The notes below the pieces were generated by a model. It worked only from the letters and a program-made list of their open reading frames with translations, had not been told where the DNA came from and did not search any database. 64,000 nucleotides of DNA from a virus. Below, one piece after another: positions 10,773 to 23,500 of the stretch. The stretch lies in IMG/VR virus record IMGVR_UViG_3300025141_016306, positions 18,617 through 82,616 of that record; one strand, given 5' to 3'. Each line of letters begins with the position of its first letter. The first letter of the stretch is position 1. The translations under genes were made by a program, and so were the position numbers.

Positions 10773-12254
10773 TTATTCTTCAACTCTAAATCTAAACGTT
10801 TCCGGTTGCTCCGCGTATTTGCCATTAATTTTGTAAGCGAGACCAATAGAATAAACCGTATCTGTCTCTAACATCCCCATATCAAAAGTAAAATAGCTGC
10901 CGCTCGCATCGTAAGACATTTTAGTTTGATTTAAACTACCGGTGCCAAAAGGCGCCACTTTAAACTCATCCGACACTCTTTCTATTTGATAATAGGCATT
11001 TTCGATAAGGTAGTTGGGGATGGCTTTGCTAGCCTTCACATAAATATTAGGAGACCAATTCTTTTTGCGCGTATACACCCTAAAGAAGGCATTTCTCTCT
11101 TGCTGGGTATATGAGCTTTTCATATTTGTAATATTTGATACAAACGTTGGATTGGCGTTATAATCTTCTGAATCAAAAGTTTTAAGAGTTATCGCCGAAC
11201 CAGTGTGGTATTCTACCGAAGCACTGTGCCATAGATCAAAAAGCGTCGTGATGCTCGAAGATGCATATGCAAATGATGCGGTGTAGATTCCTGTTTGAGA
11301 CCATCCACCGGTGACATTAACATCTCCGGTTGTCGCGATGCCTCCACCCACCGGGAGAAATAACTGCGAACCGGAAGGTGTGGTGTTTGTAGCTGAGCCC
11401 GAGTAAATGCTTACATTTATAGTCCCGGTGCCTACATCGGGGATATCCGTCAGTTGTCCTTTCACTATATTGTAAAGATATAGGGTCATGAGATTGTCCG
11501 CGGCGGGGAGAAGCGAAGAACTTAGATAGAAATTTCCTCTATTATCGGTCTTAGAGCTGTCCCAGCGAGCCTCGATAATGGGTCTTTTGAAGAAATACTG
11601 CGATTCTCGCGCAAAGAACATTTTGGTATAATAAGAAACCTCTGCGTCCTCTTGGCTAGCTGTGAGGAAAATACCCAAACCGTTATTGGTTTTGCTTCCT
11701 AGAATATTGCCTGCAGTGTCGAGCCATTGTTCAACAAGAGGGGTAATATTTATTTCCATATCCTCAAAACCTGTGTCAAACGTCTGCTGAAAGGATGAGG
11801 AATTATCGGTGAAATAGTCGCCGCCTTGGGTCGACCACTTTACGGTGGGGCCGTCACTTGCAGTAATCCAGTTGGATGCGTCAATGTCCGAATAGTTTTC
11901 CATGTCAAGACCAAGACCTTCCTGCCAAGCCGTAGAAACCGCGGAGGCGGTCAGCGTAAAATCTTTTGGGGTTGGCTGGGAATGTTCCGCGTTAAACATC
12001 CGCAGATAAAAAGAAACGCTACCGCTAGCTGGTACATCGCCCGCTGTGCGGTCTGTGGCAATATCAGTAATTGGAAATTGAACGAGAATTCGGGCGTTCT
12101 CCGAAGAAGATGAGGCGGCCTGCCCATAAATATGGAACACTTCCAAAATGTCGGATTGGCCCATATTTCCAGAAACGCCGCGCGTGGTAAGATTGGCCTT
12201 ATACGCGTTTGTGATCGTGTTATCTTGGTTTGCTGTGTATCTTTTTATAGCCAT
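10773..12254 (-). CDS. Fibre-like/baseplate-attached structural protein, 493 aa
   Basis: The start codon shares one base with the gp6-like stop (TAATG), so the two are coupled. The N-terminal half has the feel of a DNRLRE-type extracellular beta domain: ARILVQFPI, SFYLRMFNAEHS, ITPLVEQWLD, then GLGIFLTASQ and KRPIIEARWDSS. The C-terminal half is Ser/Thr/Gly-rich and likely beta-structured. There is no signal peptide. It sits between gp6 and the giant LamG protein, which suggests a baseplate-to-fibre connector or short fibre. The domain assignment is by eye and should be treated as tentative; the structural role is likely from position and composition. Confidence 0.65.
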   Translation of the reverse strand: MAIKRYTANQDNTITNAYKANLTTRGVSGNMGQSDILEVFHIYGQAASSSSENARILVQFPITDIATDRTAGDVPASGSVSFYLRMFNAEHSQPTPKDFTLTASAVSTAWQEGLGLDMENYSDIDASNWITASDGPTVKWSTQGGDYFTDNSSSFQQTFDTGFEDMEINITPLVEQWLDTAGNILGSKTNNGLGIFLTASQEDAEVSYYTKMFFARESQYFFKRPIIEARWDSSKTDNRGNFYLSSSLLPAADNLMTLYLYNIVKGQLTDIPDVGTGTINVSIYSGSATNTTPSGSQLFLPVGGGIATTGDVNVTGGWSQTGIYTASFAYASSSITTLFDLWHSASVEYHTGSAITLKTFDSEDYNANPTFVSNITNMKSSYTQQERNAFFRVYTRKKNWSPNIYVKASKAIPNYLIENAYYQIERVSDEFKVAPFGTGSLNQTKMSYDASGSYFTFDMGMLETDTVYSIGLAYKINGKYAEQPETFRFRVEE

Positions 12255-14044
12255 TATAATACTTCTCCGTCAATATCGGTAAGGGGAGACTTAATTTCGA
12301 AAATAACATTTGATGGTGCCGACAAAAAGCGGCCGCCGTTGCTTATTAATTGGCTATAGGGAAGGCTAAAAGCCGAATAGGCGCCGCCACTTACGGGCTC
12401 CACTATAACATTTTTTACATCCGCGACCGCAGGAATGTTGTTGAGTAATTTATATACTGTTGTAATCTGGAAAGGTTCCCCAATGTCCAGGTACCGAGTT
12501 CCAAAATATTGAGAGAGCGTGCTCAAGCATGTTTCCAAGACATCGTATTTGTTAACGTTCATATTGGCGATGACGCTAAATTGAATCTTTATGTTTTGGA
12601 TATTGGCGTCTAAGATGTCTATGGTATCGCCCAGCATTTTATATTTACTGATCCAAGTTTTTAGATTCTGTTTAATCGTAGAGTTTGTTTGGGTCAGGAG
12701 TCCTGCCTGATCTGTCGAGATTACATACAAATTAAGGTTCTTTCCGTTAAACGAATCCGTGTCGCGCTCAACTTTAGCCTTTTTAACTTGGCCAAAGTTA
12801 GACGGCATATTATAGATCATGTTAACGTAATCTTGCTTTGTAACTGCACGATTCTGCGTACCGTATGCCCCATAGCCTCTCATTTTTATCTCATCAAGAG
12901 ACATATCCGAAACATCCCCTGTTATTGGTGATTCGTTGGTGACCTCCAAACTAGCTCTCACAGTCGCCATTTTTGTGCCAGTGAGGGTGCCCTCGTTGAG
13001 AAACTTGTAAAGAGGGGTCGCCACTTTGGATAAAGCGCCTACGCCCACATTCACCGTAAGAGCGCTATTTCTTCTATAAAGCACTGTTAGAACTGTATTG
13101 GTGGGGGGGACACCCATCTTATCTGTTTGGACAAGAACTGTTGGATCAAAGGCTTTATCGGTGATATAATTTTTCCCAAATATATCCAGTATCACCTCTG
13201 TGGGATCTAGCTCTCGTTCGATGTTGTTATCTGTGCCCGAGCCAAATTGGAGGGTGGTCTTGGAAAAGGTCTGCTCCATCACAAATCGGCGTGGCACTGC
13301 TACGGGTTTTAAAATGTTTTCTACTGTTTTTTTGTTGGCTTTGGTGTTCAGTACCGGCACATACACTGTATCTTGGGTGAGATAATCTACTTCATAGTAG
13401 TTGTTTCCGTCTGCGTCAAAAACAGATATAACTTCGGTCAAGTTGGGGTCCTCTATTTCGATGCGCAAAAACTTTTGATAGTTGCCCACCTCAAATGTTT
13501 CAGACATTAGCTCTCCGGACATTACGAGACCCTTTAATTTGACAGCGTATCGAGAAGGAGTGGTTCCATCAGTATTGGCCGCTGCCACAACTATATCAGT
13601 GGACTCGCTAAAATCTAAGTCGTTAATTAGGGTAAACATTTGGTTAGCCGTGGTGCTAATAGTCGTTCCGCGTTTTAAAATGGGCGCGTATGTCCAATCA
13701 GGGGCGGTGGCGTCGGCTTGGGAAGGTAGCGAGATAAAAAAGCTCGCCTCTCCATGGGATGCGGCATTAGCGCGAAATTTATAACCCAATGCTTTGGAAA
13801 GTTTAATAACGCTCTCAGTTTCGATAGCTGTATTCAAAAACGACTCGTTGGCCTGGTAGTCAACATAGAAAGAAAGCATGTCACCAATATAAGACACCAT
13901 GTCGACCATCAAAGACCCGAACGAAGATTCATTGAAATCTCGATATGTTTCCGGGTAATACTTTTGAGCGTAGTTGAGAAGATCTTCTTTGATAGAGGCA
14001 AAATCTCTAGAGGTGTAGTTTATTAAAGGTTTTTTAATTTTCAT
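12254..14044 (-). CDS. Baseplate wedge protein, T4 gp6-like (baseplate J family)
   Basis: In T4-type phages gp6 forms the ring-like core of the baseplate wedge around the tail tube. The first 90 residues are diagnostic: NYTSRDFASIKEDLLNYAQ, then DFNESSFGSLMVDMVSYIGD, then a YVDYQANESFL segment followed by a KALGYK helix. The 596-residue length is close to T4 gp6 (about 660). The middle region carries the RAVTKQDYVNMIYNMP pattern seen in baseplate J-like proteins. It lies 15 bp after gp25, the usual wedge gene order, and is coupled to the following structural gene. I am confident of the family; only the local partners are inferred. Confidence 0.9.
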   Translation of the reverse strand: MKIKKPLINYTSRDFASIKEDLLNYAQKYYPETYRDFNESSFGSLMVDMVSYIGDMLSFYVDYQANESFLNTAIETESVIKLSKALGYKFRANAASHGEASFFISLPSQADATAPDWTYAPILKRGTTISTTANQMFTLINDLDFSESTDIVVAAANTDGTTPSRYAVKLKGLVMSGELMSETFEVGNYQKFLRIEIEDPNLTEVISVFDADGNNYYEVDYLTQDTVYVPVLNTKANKKTVENILKPVAVPRRFVMEQTFSKTTLQFGSGTDNNIERELDPTEVILDIFGKNYITDKAFDPTVLVQTDKMGVPPTNTVLTVLYRRNSALTVNVGVGALSKVATPLYKFLNEGTLTGTKMATVRASLEVTNESPITGDVSDMSLDEIKMRGYGAYGTQNRAVTKQDYVNMIYNMPSNFGQVKKAKVERDTDSFNGKNLNLYVISTDQAGLLTQTNSTIKQNLKTWISKYKMLGDTIDILDANIQNIKIQFSVIANMNVNKYDVLETCLSTLSQYFGTRYLDIGEPFQITTVYKLLNNIPAVADVKNVIVEPVSGGAYSAFSLPYSQLISNGGRFLSAPSNVIFEIKSPLTDIDGEVL

Positions 14045-14059
14045 CGTTTAAAAATCTTC

Positions 14060-14464
14060 CTATGCAAATTGTATTTTGGTTACTTCTAATATGTCTGAAA
14101 AATTGAATGCAGGCACTGAATAGTATATCGCCAAATCTAAAGTATACTGTGTCTCCGAAGCCGCATAGTTAGGATTGTGACGCGTAAACTCAATGTTACT
14201 CACTTCAATATAGGGCAAATAGGTTGCGACCTGATTCTCGATTCTGGAAGAGATCTCTGCCTCCACCGTATCATGTTGGTTGCTGAACAAATAGTTTCTC
14301 AGACCCACTCCAAACTCAGGGATCATGACCCTTTCACCGGGAGAGGTCAGCAAGAGATTTTTAAAATTTTGCTTGCTATTGGCGGCGATGGTTTTCGTTA
14401 AAGCGTAATAGCCGTCCTCTTCGCTTCTCTGTAATGGTATAATTGGTGAAAATCCGAAAGCCAA
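14060..14464 (-). CDS. Baseplate wedge protein, T4 gp25-like
   Basis: This is a 134-residue protein of the gp25/GPW family, the wedge component that contacts the sheath and helps trigger its contraction. The family core is clear: LLTSPGERVMIPEFGVGLR, then YLFSNQHDTVEAEISSRI and YLPYIEVSNIEF. The family's lysozyme-like fold is structural, not catalytic. The only in-frame start at the 5' end is a TTG about 8 bases after an AGAGGG ribosome-binding site; no upstream in-frame ATG exists. It is followed immediately by gp6. Confidence 0.92.
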   Translation of the reverse strand: MAFGFSPIIPLQRSEEDGYYALTKTIAANSKQNFKNLLLTSPGERVMIPEFGVGLRNYLFSNQHDTVEAEISSRIENQVATYLPYIEVSNIEFTRHNPNYAASETQYTLDLAIYYSVPAFNFSDILEVTKIQFA

Positions 14465-14546
14465 TGTTCTTTCCCTCTCAAGATATAATTAGGTTTCTTG
14501 CCTAGAAATCACTTCATTTTAAGTAATTGTTATTTTGGGCCTTTCT

Positions 14547-17500
14547 CTACGTTTCCTCCGCGGTTGGCGGTGGCGTTTCGTTCGGCGGTTCTGGGGGCGT
14601 CTCTGTGCTGGGTGGCAGCAGAAGGGGTCCGTACTTGATTTGCTTGGCTTCGCCGGCGACTAAGTGGTCGCACGACGGCGGCTCCACTCTCATATCCTGT
14701 GCTGAAGAAAAGTTTGGGTTATAGCCGTTCAGAAGTTTAGCTGCGACACCAATGGGAGTGAAGGGCCCAGGGCCCCCTTTCCATATCCATGGGGTTTTCC
14801 AGAAGGGATCAACAGTATTGGCCATGGCACCTAAAAATGATTTAAGTATGCCTAGACCGATGGCCCCCAGATCAATATTAAACGCCGGCGACCCATCCCC
14901 CGCGGCGGGGGTTCTTTGGTAATCTCCGGTCGCGACCGCGACTGCTGACAAGAGTGTTTCTGTGGCCGCGGCGGTGGTGCCATCAAAATTGTATTCGACA
15001 GCGGGGTAGTATTTTTCAAGCAAAATTCGGAACATGAGCGTTAAAATTGTTGACTGTTCCTTCACGAAAAAGCTTTGCAGCAGTTTCGTAAAGAATTCTC
15101 TTTTTTCGCAGGGGGCGCCTTCGATCATTTTGCCCATAAACTCTTCGGGTCCTACCTTTTTGTCCGCAAACTTAGCAGTTAATGTATAGATATCTTTTTT
15201 AATTTCATTTTTGTCAAATAATACATCTTTAATATCGGCAATTTGGTCAAAAGCCGGAGCGTTGTATTCGTAAGGATAAACGCGGGTGTTGCCCAGGACA
15301 TCAAGCAGTGTCCCCTCTGCATTCTGGAACCCAAAAAACTCTGCTAGAGTGTTAGACTTCCAGGTCAGGAGGTCGGCGCCCCCGCCTACGTTCGCATCCC
15401 AAGCGTTGCCACCGGTGCCTGTGGTTGACCAGTCGCTCTTTTTAATATATTGCAATTCATTATAAGCAGTGAGCGATGTTACCTCCTCATCGTCGAGGTC
15501 TTTCCAAGTTTCCCATTGAGCCCCTGGTCGTATTTTGGCGCACAGGTCAGCCGAGCCCCAATTAGCTTTGGGGTCTGCAAAGTCGGGGAGCGCGACCTTC
15601 ATCAACTCTTCGCCGAACTCGTTCAGTGACAATTGATAGAGGAAATCTTGCACAACTTTGGCATATACGTGCTGGTGGATTGTGAAATCGTACCCATTAT
15701 AGCCCGTTTGCCCCGGCTCGTTGCCTTCGCCATCACCGGGATACCATGGGGCAATTTTGGCCGCGGATACACCATGAGCGCCGACATGTTCAATCATCGC
15801 TAGCTGTTCGTCTATCCATCCGTTTAAACCGTTAATATTAAGGGTCTGCAGATACGAAATGATCTGCACTGCATGCGGTTTGAGGAAATCGAATGACTCT
15901 TTGCCATAAAGAGTTTTACCTAGCGCAGCTAAATAAGCGGTTTTCATATTCTTAAAAATGGCCTCCTTTTTGGCCGATTTTGAGCCGTCGTATCCAGTCG
16001 CGGCGCCGTTGGCCGATGCCCGGATTACATCGTCATTAAAGAAGCAAAGGTTGTTGAGTTTACCCTCGTCGACAATATGGAGCCAGTGCCTCCACCACCA
16101 TTGCGTAAAACGATGATAACCGCGGTATCCGCCATCATAATGGCCACCCGCGTCGTGAGAGGGGGCCAAGTGGAAGTCCGCAGTACTGCTGGACTTCGCT
16201 GGGCCCCAGCCGCTTGTTTTAGAATACGCTACTTCGCGCCATTTCGTCTTTTCTGCCCACCGCGTAATTTGCCGGCCGCGGGGCCAATCCAACTTGCGAA
16301 TCACATCGCTATACCCATAAGGCCCTCTTCGGGTCACAGAATTTAATATGTCCATATGGACACCGGTGGCGTCGTTGTCTTTGCGTTGATCATGCCACTT
16401 CCATTCCACTCCGAACAGCCATGGCCATTCGAATGACACGTCACCGCGGGGATTTTCTTTGTAATTGGCGGCTGAATAGGTGTCATAGATGTTTTTAAAG
16501 TCTTCGTAGTCGGTCTTTTCGATGCCGATAGATTTCATTTTAGCCTCGGAAAAGAAATCATTCCATGTGGGATGCTTGTAGGTCTCTTGGGCGCTCTGTG
16601 TATTTTTCTTATAAATTTTATAAGCAAAATCAAACCAGTTGGACTGAAAGTCGGGCGCTATTTGGGTTTGCACTGTGTAGACTGGAAACGTCACATAGCG
16701 GTGCGGTTTTCCGCCGTCAATTGTGGTCCGGGAATCGATAAGGTCGACCTTTCCTGTCTTTTCGCGCAAAAGGAACATGGCCAATTCGGCTGAGGATTTT
16801 TCGTCGACTGCACCGGCGAGATCCGCGCCAAGAGCGGATGCATCAAAATTATCTCGGATGTCGGGTCGATCAATTTCGGATACGTATTGAGCAACTCTTG
16901 TAGTGAACTTAATCTCCAAAATATCATTTACCGGTTGAGATAAAAACCATGTAAAAAAGTTCACCCGGGTGTGGTGTTCAAGCCCCGGTATTGATTCGAT
17001 TTTATTTTTCTCTTCGTCTGAAAGATATTTCCACCAGGAGCGGTCCTTGTCCGTCTGCGCGGAATGTAGCGCTTCGTCTCCATACTGCTGGAATAAAAGG
17101 GTGTAGAGCGCCTGGGTCTCGGAGTTGGCGTTAGCTGCAGCGAAGCTGGGGTCGAGAATGTTGGTGCCCATCCCGACGGCGCCGACAATGTCCTGTTTGC
17201 GCGGCAGCAAGCTGCCAATATCGCTTAGCGTAAACCCATTTGCATAAGCGTCGCGGAACTTCCAGGCCGTTGAATGGGTTCTAAACAAGTCCGGAGCGTG
17301 GGCCACTCCAGCGGCGTCCACTCCCTTCCCCGCTCTCCATGGGTAAAGAAATTGACTCACCATGGTCTCGAAATCATTAATATAAATCTTGCCCGTCATC
17401 GCCCATTCCATCTCAGGGTATTGTTTCATAAGAGCTACCTTGTCGTCGTCCGTGAAATCAGGGTCAAAATTATACCGGAACACTTTCCAAAACAATGAAT

Positions 17501-20500
17501 GTTCGCGGAGCGGCTCAAACGCGTTCTCCCATCGTCCTCCCGCCAGTCCTCCCTGGGCATAGTTCCATGCAGACCCTAGTGGGGTATAATAATGCCTGTC
17601 CGACTCGATGCTGCCATTGGTTTCGATTAACGTATAATCTTTATGCAAAAGAGGCCTAATCTGAGGGAAAAGCAGTATTAGCTTCGTTTCATTAAGAAAG
17701 TTTGCCACTTGTTTGCGCGGCAGCGCTTGGTTCGAGACGGCTGCGCTTTCCCACATTGCGAATTCGTTACGTAACAGGTTTCTCTGCTTTTCCGTCAACT
17801 TGGTGAAAAAGTTTTGCCTATAATTCAATTCTACAAGCTTCTCGGTTACAAAGCCCGAATTGACTCCGCCCAACGCCTTTTCTAGATCATTGGTTTTTAT
17901 TGCAGTGGGGGGATTTGCTGAGAAATTGCGCATGGGTTCATGATGGCGTCTTTGGAATGTAAATTGATTGGACGTTTTGGTCTGACCGGCGGTCTCATCT
18001 ATCAGGTCAAAAAAGAGCATCGTTTCTTCGTGGTGCCATGCCGAAAGGCCTACCCCGCCCTCCTCCGTGAGATCTTTCGAGGTGCTGTCGGCGACGGCTT
18101 CCATGGCGTCGCCGATGTCGGCCCAAAGGCCCCCAAACGCGCCTTCATCCAGCACGGTGTCGAGCAGCTCACTCGCTTCCAGCTCGAAGCTGCCTAATTC
18201 TTCGGCATATGGGCTCTTTGTGCCGGTGTGGAGAGCGTACGCTCCGCCATGGCCATCTTCCAAGGGCACCGTGAGATCGATTTCCCATGCGTCTCCCATT
18301 CCGTTGAGATAAGAGGTTAATTGTTCGTTTTGCAAAACCTTTAATTGGTCGGATTTTTCAATCACATCCAACAACTTCAAATGAGTCTCGTTCGCGGTTG
18401 TCCCTGCTTTGGTACCCGGGTCTGTGATTGCCACCTGCTGAACCAATCGTCTATCAAAATATCCGGGAGTGTTGTCAAGTTCTTCAGGCATGCCTTTGAA
18501 AAGCATATTTTTCACATACTGCACCTGCTCATGAATGAGAATGTCCAAGGCCGTTCGAGTGCTCATCGTTTCGTCCATATAGACAATACGGGAAATGTCG
18601 CGAATGAACTCTTCCATAATTTCAGTATAAAAGTCGTCAATACCGCTGCCGGCAACTGTTTTAAACTGTCTTTGCAAGGCTCTCTCAATTTCTTCAAAAA
18701 GATAGACATCAAAGAAGGCCTGACGTTTTAACGGCGAGCCTGCTACGGATTTGGCCATCTCGGTGGCGTATTGACCCTCTGTGTTGGCAAAGCCAAAGAT
18801 AAAAAGACTTTTCATTACCTCTTTAACGACGATGGAGCGCACCACGCAATCCAATGCAATTTTAATATAGGCAAGATTGGTTGCGTTTTTCTGGACCGCC
18901 ATTGGGTTGACGCACTTGAGCGCATCAGTCAAATTTTGAACCTGGGCGTTTAGCACCTTGTGATTGAAAAACCCGAGGAAACATTCCCCTGCGGCGGTTT
19001 GTGGAATTGCCTTTGTTAGCCTCAATTTCTCAAATATTTGAAGATTGAGGTTGATGGGCTGCCCCTGCTGTTGACGCACATCTAAAAATAAACCGTTCCG
19101 GGACGTTGAAGTCAACAAGTCATGAAACATGTCATTTAATGCTGACATATAAAGATCATTGTCTCGAACAAACTTTTCCAAATTTATTGAATGTGTGTTG
19201 GTTGAGTCACTCATACGACGTCCCGCATAAAACGAGCCTGAAACATATTTGCTCTGGAAATGTTCAAGAACAGGCGGTTTTTCTGTGGCGTATGTATACA
19301 CAGACGAGCCCTCGGCGCCTAGAACAGATAAAACCAAATTCGCCTGATTCGACTCTGGGAAGTAAAGATCCAACTCCGCAACAGCGTCTTCCGCTAGCGC
19401 GGCGGCGGATTCGGCGGCAGCTTCTGCTGCAACCTCCGCTTTGGATGGCGCGCCGGGAAGCCAAGATTCCGATTGATTGTGAAGGTAGAGGCAGACAGCG
19501 TTCATTTTTGCCCAGCGCTCTTCTTTAATTTTCTTCCTTCGTATGGCCTCCCACAGAGTGTCGCTGTATGGTGAGCCCATGCCCTCAAAATATTCTATAT
19601 CTAGAGGGCCGGTGTTTATCCAGGCTTTGACCTGATCATAAATCTCCAGCATGACCGGCCAATCCTCGTAGGTAATGCCCGTCACCGCGGTGGAGTCCTC
19701 GGGGTAGAGAACGCTGCCCCATTTGGATGCTGGGTTTACCGCAAGCTTGTTTGCGCATGCTGCGAATTTTTGTTTATATTCTGTTTGCAATGTGGGCAGT
19801 GATTCCTGAAAGTCGCTTATCTGCGTGGCCGTCGGAACATACTCATCCAGCGGGACGTCTACGGTGACGTTATAATACGTCTGTGTCGACTGGTTGAGGG
19901 CCTCCACCTGCTTTTTGGGGTCCAAGTGCATATGCATCGCTTTTCGAATCTTTTCGGTATCAGAAGGGGGGGAGCCAGGAACAGAAGAGGCGTCGACAAT
20001 GAGTTTTGCATTCTCCCAGCGCCTAACGCAGCTGCTGTCCTGGTCCGCGATGCCCATCAGCACGAAATTTTTGCCGTACCAAATCTGGTGTACTGAGGCT
20101 GCTATAGCGAAGCCCCATTTTTGCGCCTCTTCGTCATCCCAGCCCGTCTCCGAATCCAACAGATATTGGAATTGGCTGACCTGTGGGTCTTGAAACACAT
20201 ATGAGCCGACTTGCATCGTCAGGGTCGTCTGCAACAGCGGCGCAATCGCAGGGAAGGGTGTATTCGCGTAGAAAAACTGAATGCGTCTATCGATATCCAT
20301 GCCATCAGGAAGCGCGCTAGGGTCAAAACTGAACATGATGCGTTTGCCGTCGGGAGACGCCGTAAAAAAGGCTGTTTTTGCTGCCGCATCTTCAGGGTTA
20401 AGCATAGAAATAATAGCACTTTGAAGCCTTGAGGCTGCAATGCCTGAATTTCTGCGCTCTGCGGTAGGCAAAAGCGCGATGCGCATCGCCTCGATTTCAT

Positions 20501-23500
20501 CGTCATCCGAGTCCGGGCCGGCAATCCTATTCGCGTTATATGGGGGCACCACGGATATCCCACCTTGTTCCCCGATAAACCCATATAAGTCTCTATATAT
20601 ATCTTTGATGCGACTTATTTCTATCTCAAAAACATTCTCCAAGTTCCCAAAAATAGCGTTGGCCGCCTGGGCGCTGGCAAACTTTTGGGATTCATGGTAT
20701 GGATCAATAGACGGTTTGCTTTCGTCGTTATCATCATCGGAACAAGTCTGAGTGGGCGTCATTGGACCGCCCAAAATGTCCCCAACGTTGTTAAGTGCTT
20801 GATTTAACAGGCTTCTGCGGTTTGCGTCTGCATCCGACATGGCTTTCATAAGCTCTTCTGGGGTCATGTATTTCGACAACTCTAACTTCTTGATGTCTTC
20901 GTTTGTTGCCCCGCAGAGGTTTAAAATTATTTTTCTCTGCCTATCGTATGCGTTTCTAGCTGCAATGAGCAGAGCGGGATCGATGTCTTTGGCAAGCATC
21001 TCAACAAAAGCATATACACCGTTCTCGTTAACATAGTATTCATAAAACTGCGTGCCTTGAAGGTATTGCAAAGATTTCAACAAATCCAACAATTTATAAT
21101 GGAGGCGGTTGGAGCCCGTTTGACGCAGCAATGCCACCATTTCGTTAATGGTAAAAGCAGCCGAGATATCAGCCAATAATTTCTTGTATTCTGCCAAGGT
21201 TAACTTTGTGGCGGCGGAGATCTCAATGAACCCTTTGCTGTTTTTAACGCTGCCGGAGCGGGCGCTAGCGTTCATAAACTCGCTAAGATCTATTTTTCCG
21301 AGGGGAGTTTCAGGTGCATTGGCTTTTTCTGAATCTGAACACGCTGACATTAAACTTCTCATAATATACATGATGCCATTTACGATCAGATCTCGAACCA
21401 AATTCATGGCCAAGTCATAAAGCGCTTCTTTGAACCCCTCCAGGATATCCAGAACAGGGAAATCAGTCTGCAAGAACATCTCCACCCTGCGCTCTGCCGC
21501 TTCCGCAACCTTTTCGGCATCTTCTCCGATCTTTTTGGCAACTTCCTCTGCATTAGAGATTAAGTAATAGAGTGCATAAAGCGCGGCGGGTACAATAGCA
21601 AAAATCGCTGCGCAGATCAAAAGGCCGTCGTCCGGATCGTTAAAGAGATCGTCCAAGACCCCCTCTGCCGCTTGTTTGCCGCCCTTCATTTCAAAGCTTT
21701 TCTTAAAGGTGGCCATGGCACCTGTGTCGATCTTTTCAATATGCGCCAAAATTAGACCGCAAAGAGGGCGCAAATCGTTTTGGAAATGCTTCTGCCGCTC
21801 TTTCTTTTTCAGACCGGTCCAGTAGCCCGTCAATCCCAGTGTCTTTTTTGCGTCGTTGTATTTTGTGAGCACTTCTGGTCCGAAAGTTGTAATTGCGCGA
21901 TGGGATGATGCGCCACCGTCGCCTAATTTTAGAAAACGTTCGATTGCGCCGACTTCGTTGGTTTGGCTCAGCGCAACACCGGGCGGTGCTTCAGAAAAGG
22001 GATTCACTGTGGCCAAAATGGGGATGAACGTGTTGATGAGGAATTCATAGGCGTCGACTTGTTTCTGAATTGCGCCTGACGCTTCTTCTAATTCGTCAAT
22101 CTCCCCTGTTAACTCAGAAAGTTCTGCTTGGTAGGTCTCTAAGAGATGGCGCTCGTTGGGTGGCACTTTATTTTTACCCAGTAATTTCTCTCGTTCCTGC
22201 TGCTCGGTGATTCGAGCTTCGAGCGCTTGCACGCGTTTTGCCTTGCGCGCAATTTTATTATCCAAATTTGGGCTGACAAAAGAGTCGTCGGCTGGTTTGT
22301 CTTGACGCGCGGCTTGTGCCCTTTTCGCGGCCCATTGTTCGTTCAAGTCTACAAGAAAAAGTTCCAAATTCTCTTTCTTTTGCCATGTGGACAGTTGATT
22401 ACCGACAGAGATGGATTCCCCGATTTTCTTCGCGCCCCAAGCTGCTGCGCTAGCGACGCCATCTTGCAGCCCTTTATCCAAAGTTTCCATGGCAGCAGAT
22501 AATTTCGCTGCTATCGCTTGGCCCTGCGGGCCCTGTTTTGCGACAGCGTCGACAATTTCATCCTGATAAGACCGATACTTCATAATGGCGCTGCGGCAAA
22601 ATTGCCTCTTAAGTTCATCAATGCCCAAAAGCTGCATGAGGCATTGCGCCGACATTTTTATCAAGTGTGGGATCGAAATATGATTTAGCACCGACTTATA
22701 AAGATCATCGATGTCATCAATATTCTCAAATTTCCCCATCATAAAATTGTCGCCAAGGACATCGCCAATTTTCTCATATTGCGTGGCGACTTCTGCCCGG
22801 GCATTTTGTTTCGCCATCTCGTTTATGCTAGCCTTCGAGGGGCGCGTCTTTTTATAAAAATCATCATCCAAAAGCCGCACATCCCCAATAAGAAACTCTT
22901 CAATTATCGTTTTGGTTACCGCGGAGTGAGTAAAATAAGGCATCGGATAGATATATTTCCGAAGAAACTTTTCGCAATCTTCCGGCTTTTTAAAAGGAGA
23001 ATTCGCCGTGACAGTGTATTTTGCAAAAATTTCTTTTAAATGTACAATCAGCGCGTTGGTGGTTGGGTTGAGGAAAAGCCGATGGTTGACGAGAGAGTCC
23101 TGTCGCAAGGATTGTGCAAATTCCTCCTCTGATTTCCAGGCGCCGGCGGAAAGGCGTTGCCATTCCCATGTTTTCTTCGAATCTTTGGGCTCAAACACTG
23201 CGATGGGGGCGCCTGGATGTCGATGGCTGCCTACTTTTAGATCAGTTAAACTGAAGCTCATGTCGAATTTAAAGTTTATCATTGTTGAGGGAGGGATCTT
23301 TGGCTTCCCGCTGGCACCTGCTGGGAGCGCGTTTCTCACAACCGTCCCAATATCCGTTTGTAATGCGACTAATCGGTCAATTTGAAGTTGCAAGTTAAGG
23401 GGCTTTTCAAGCTTTATACCATAAGCCCTTATTCTATTATCCAAGTCGGTGAGAACTTTAGTCGCGAGATCTGCGTATGCTTTTAACCCTTGAAGAGAGT

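Noticed and set aside
14485-14510. Short hairpin (TAGG-loop-CCTA) before gp25 as a terminator
   Set aside because: The stem is only 4 bp, there is no T tract in the right position, and gp25 would be expected to be co-transcribed.
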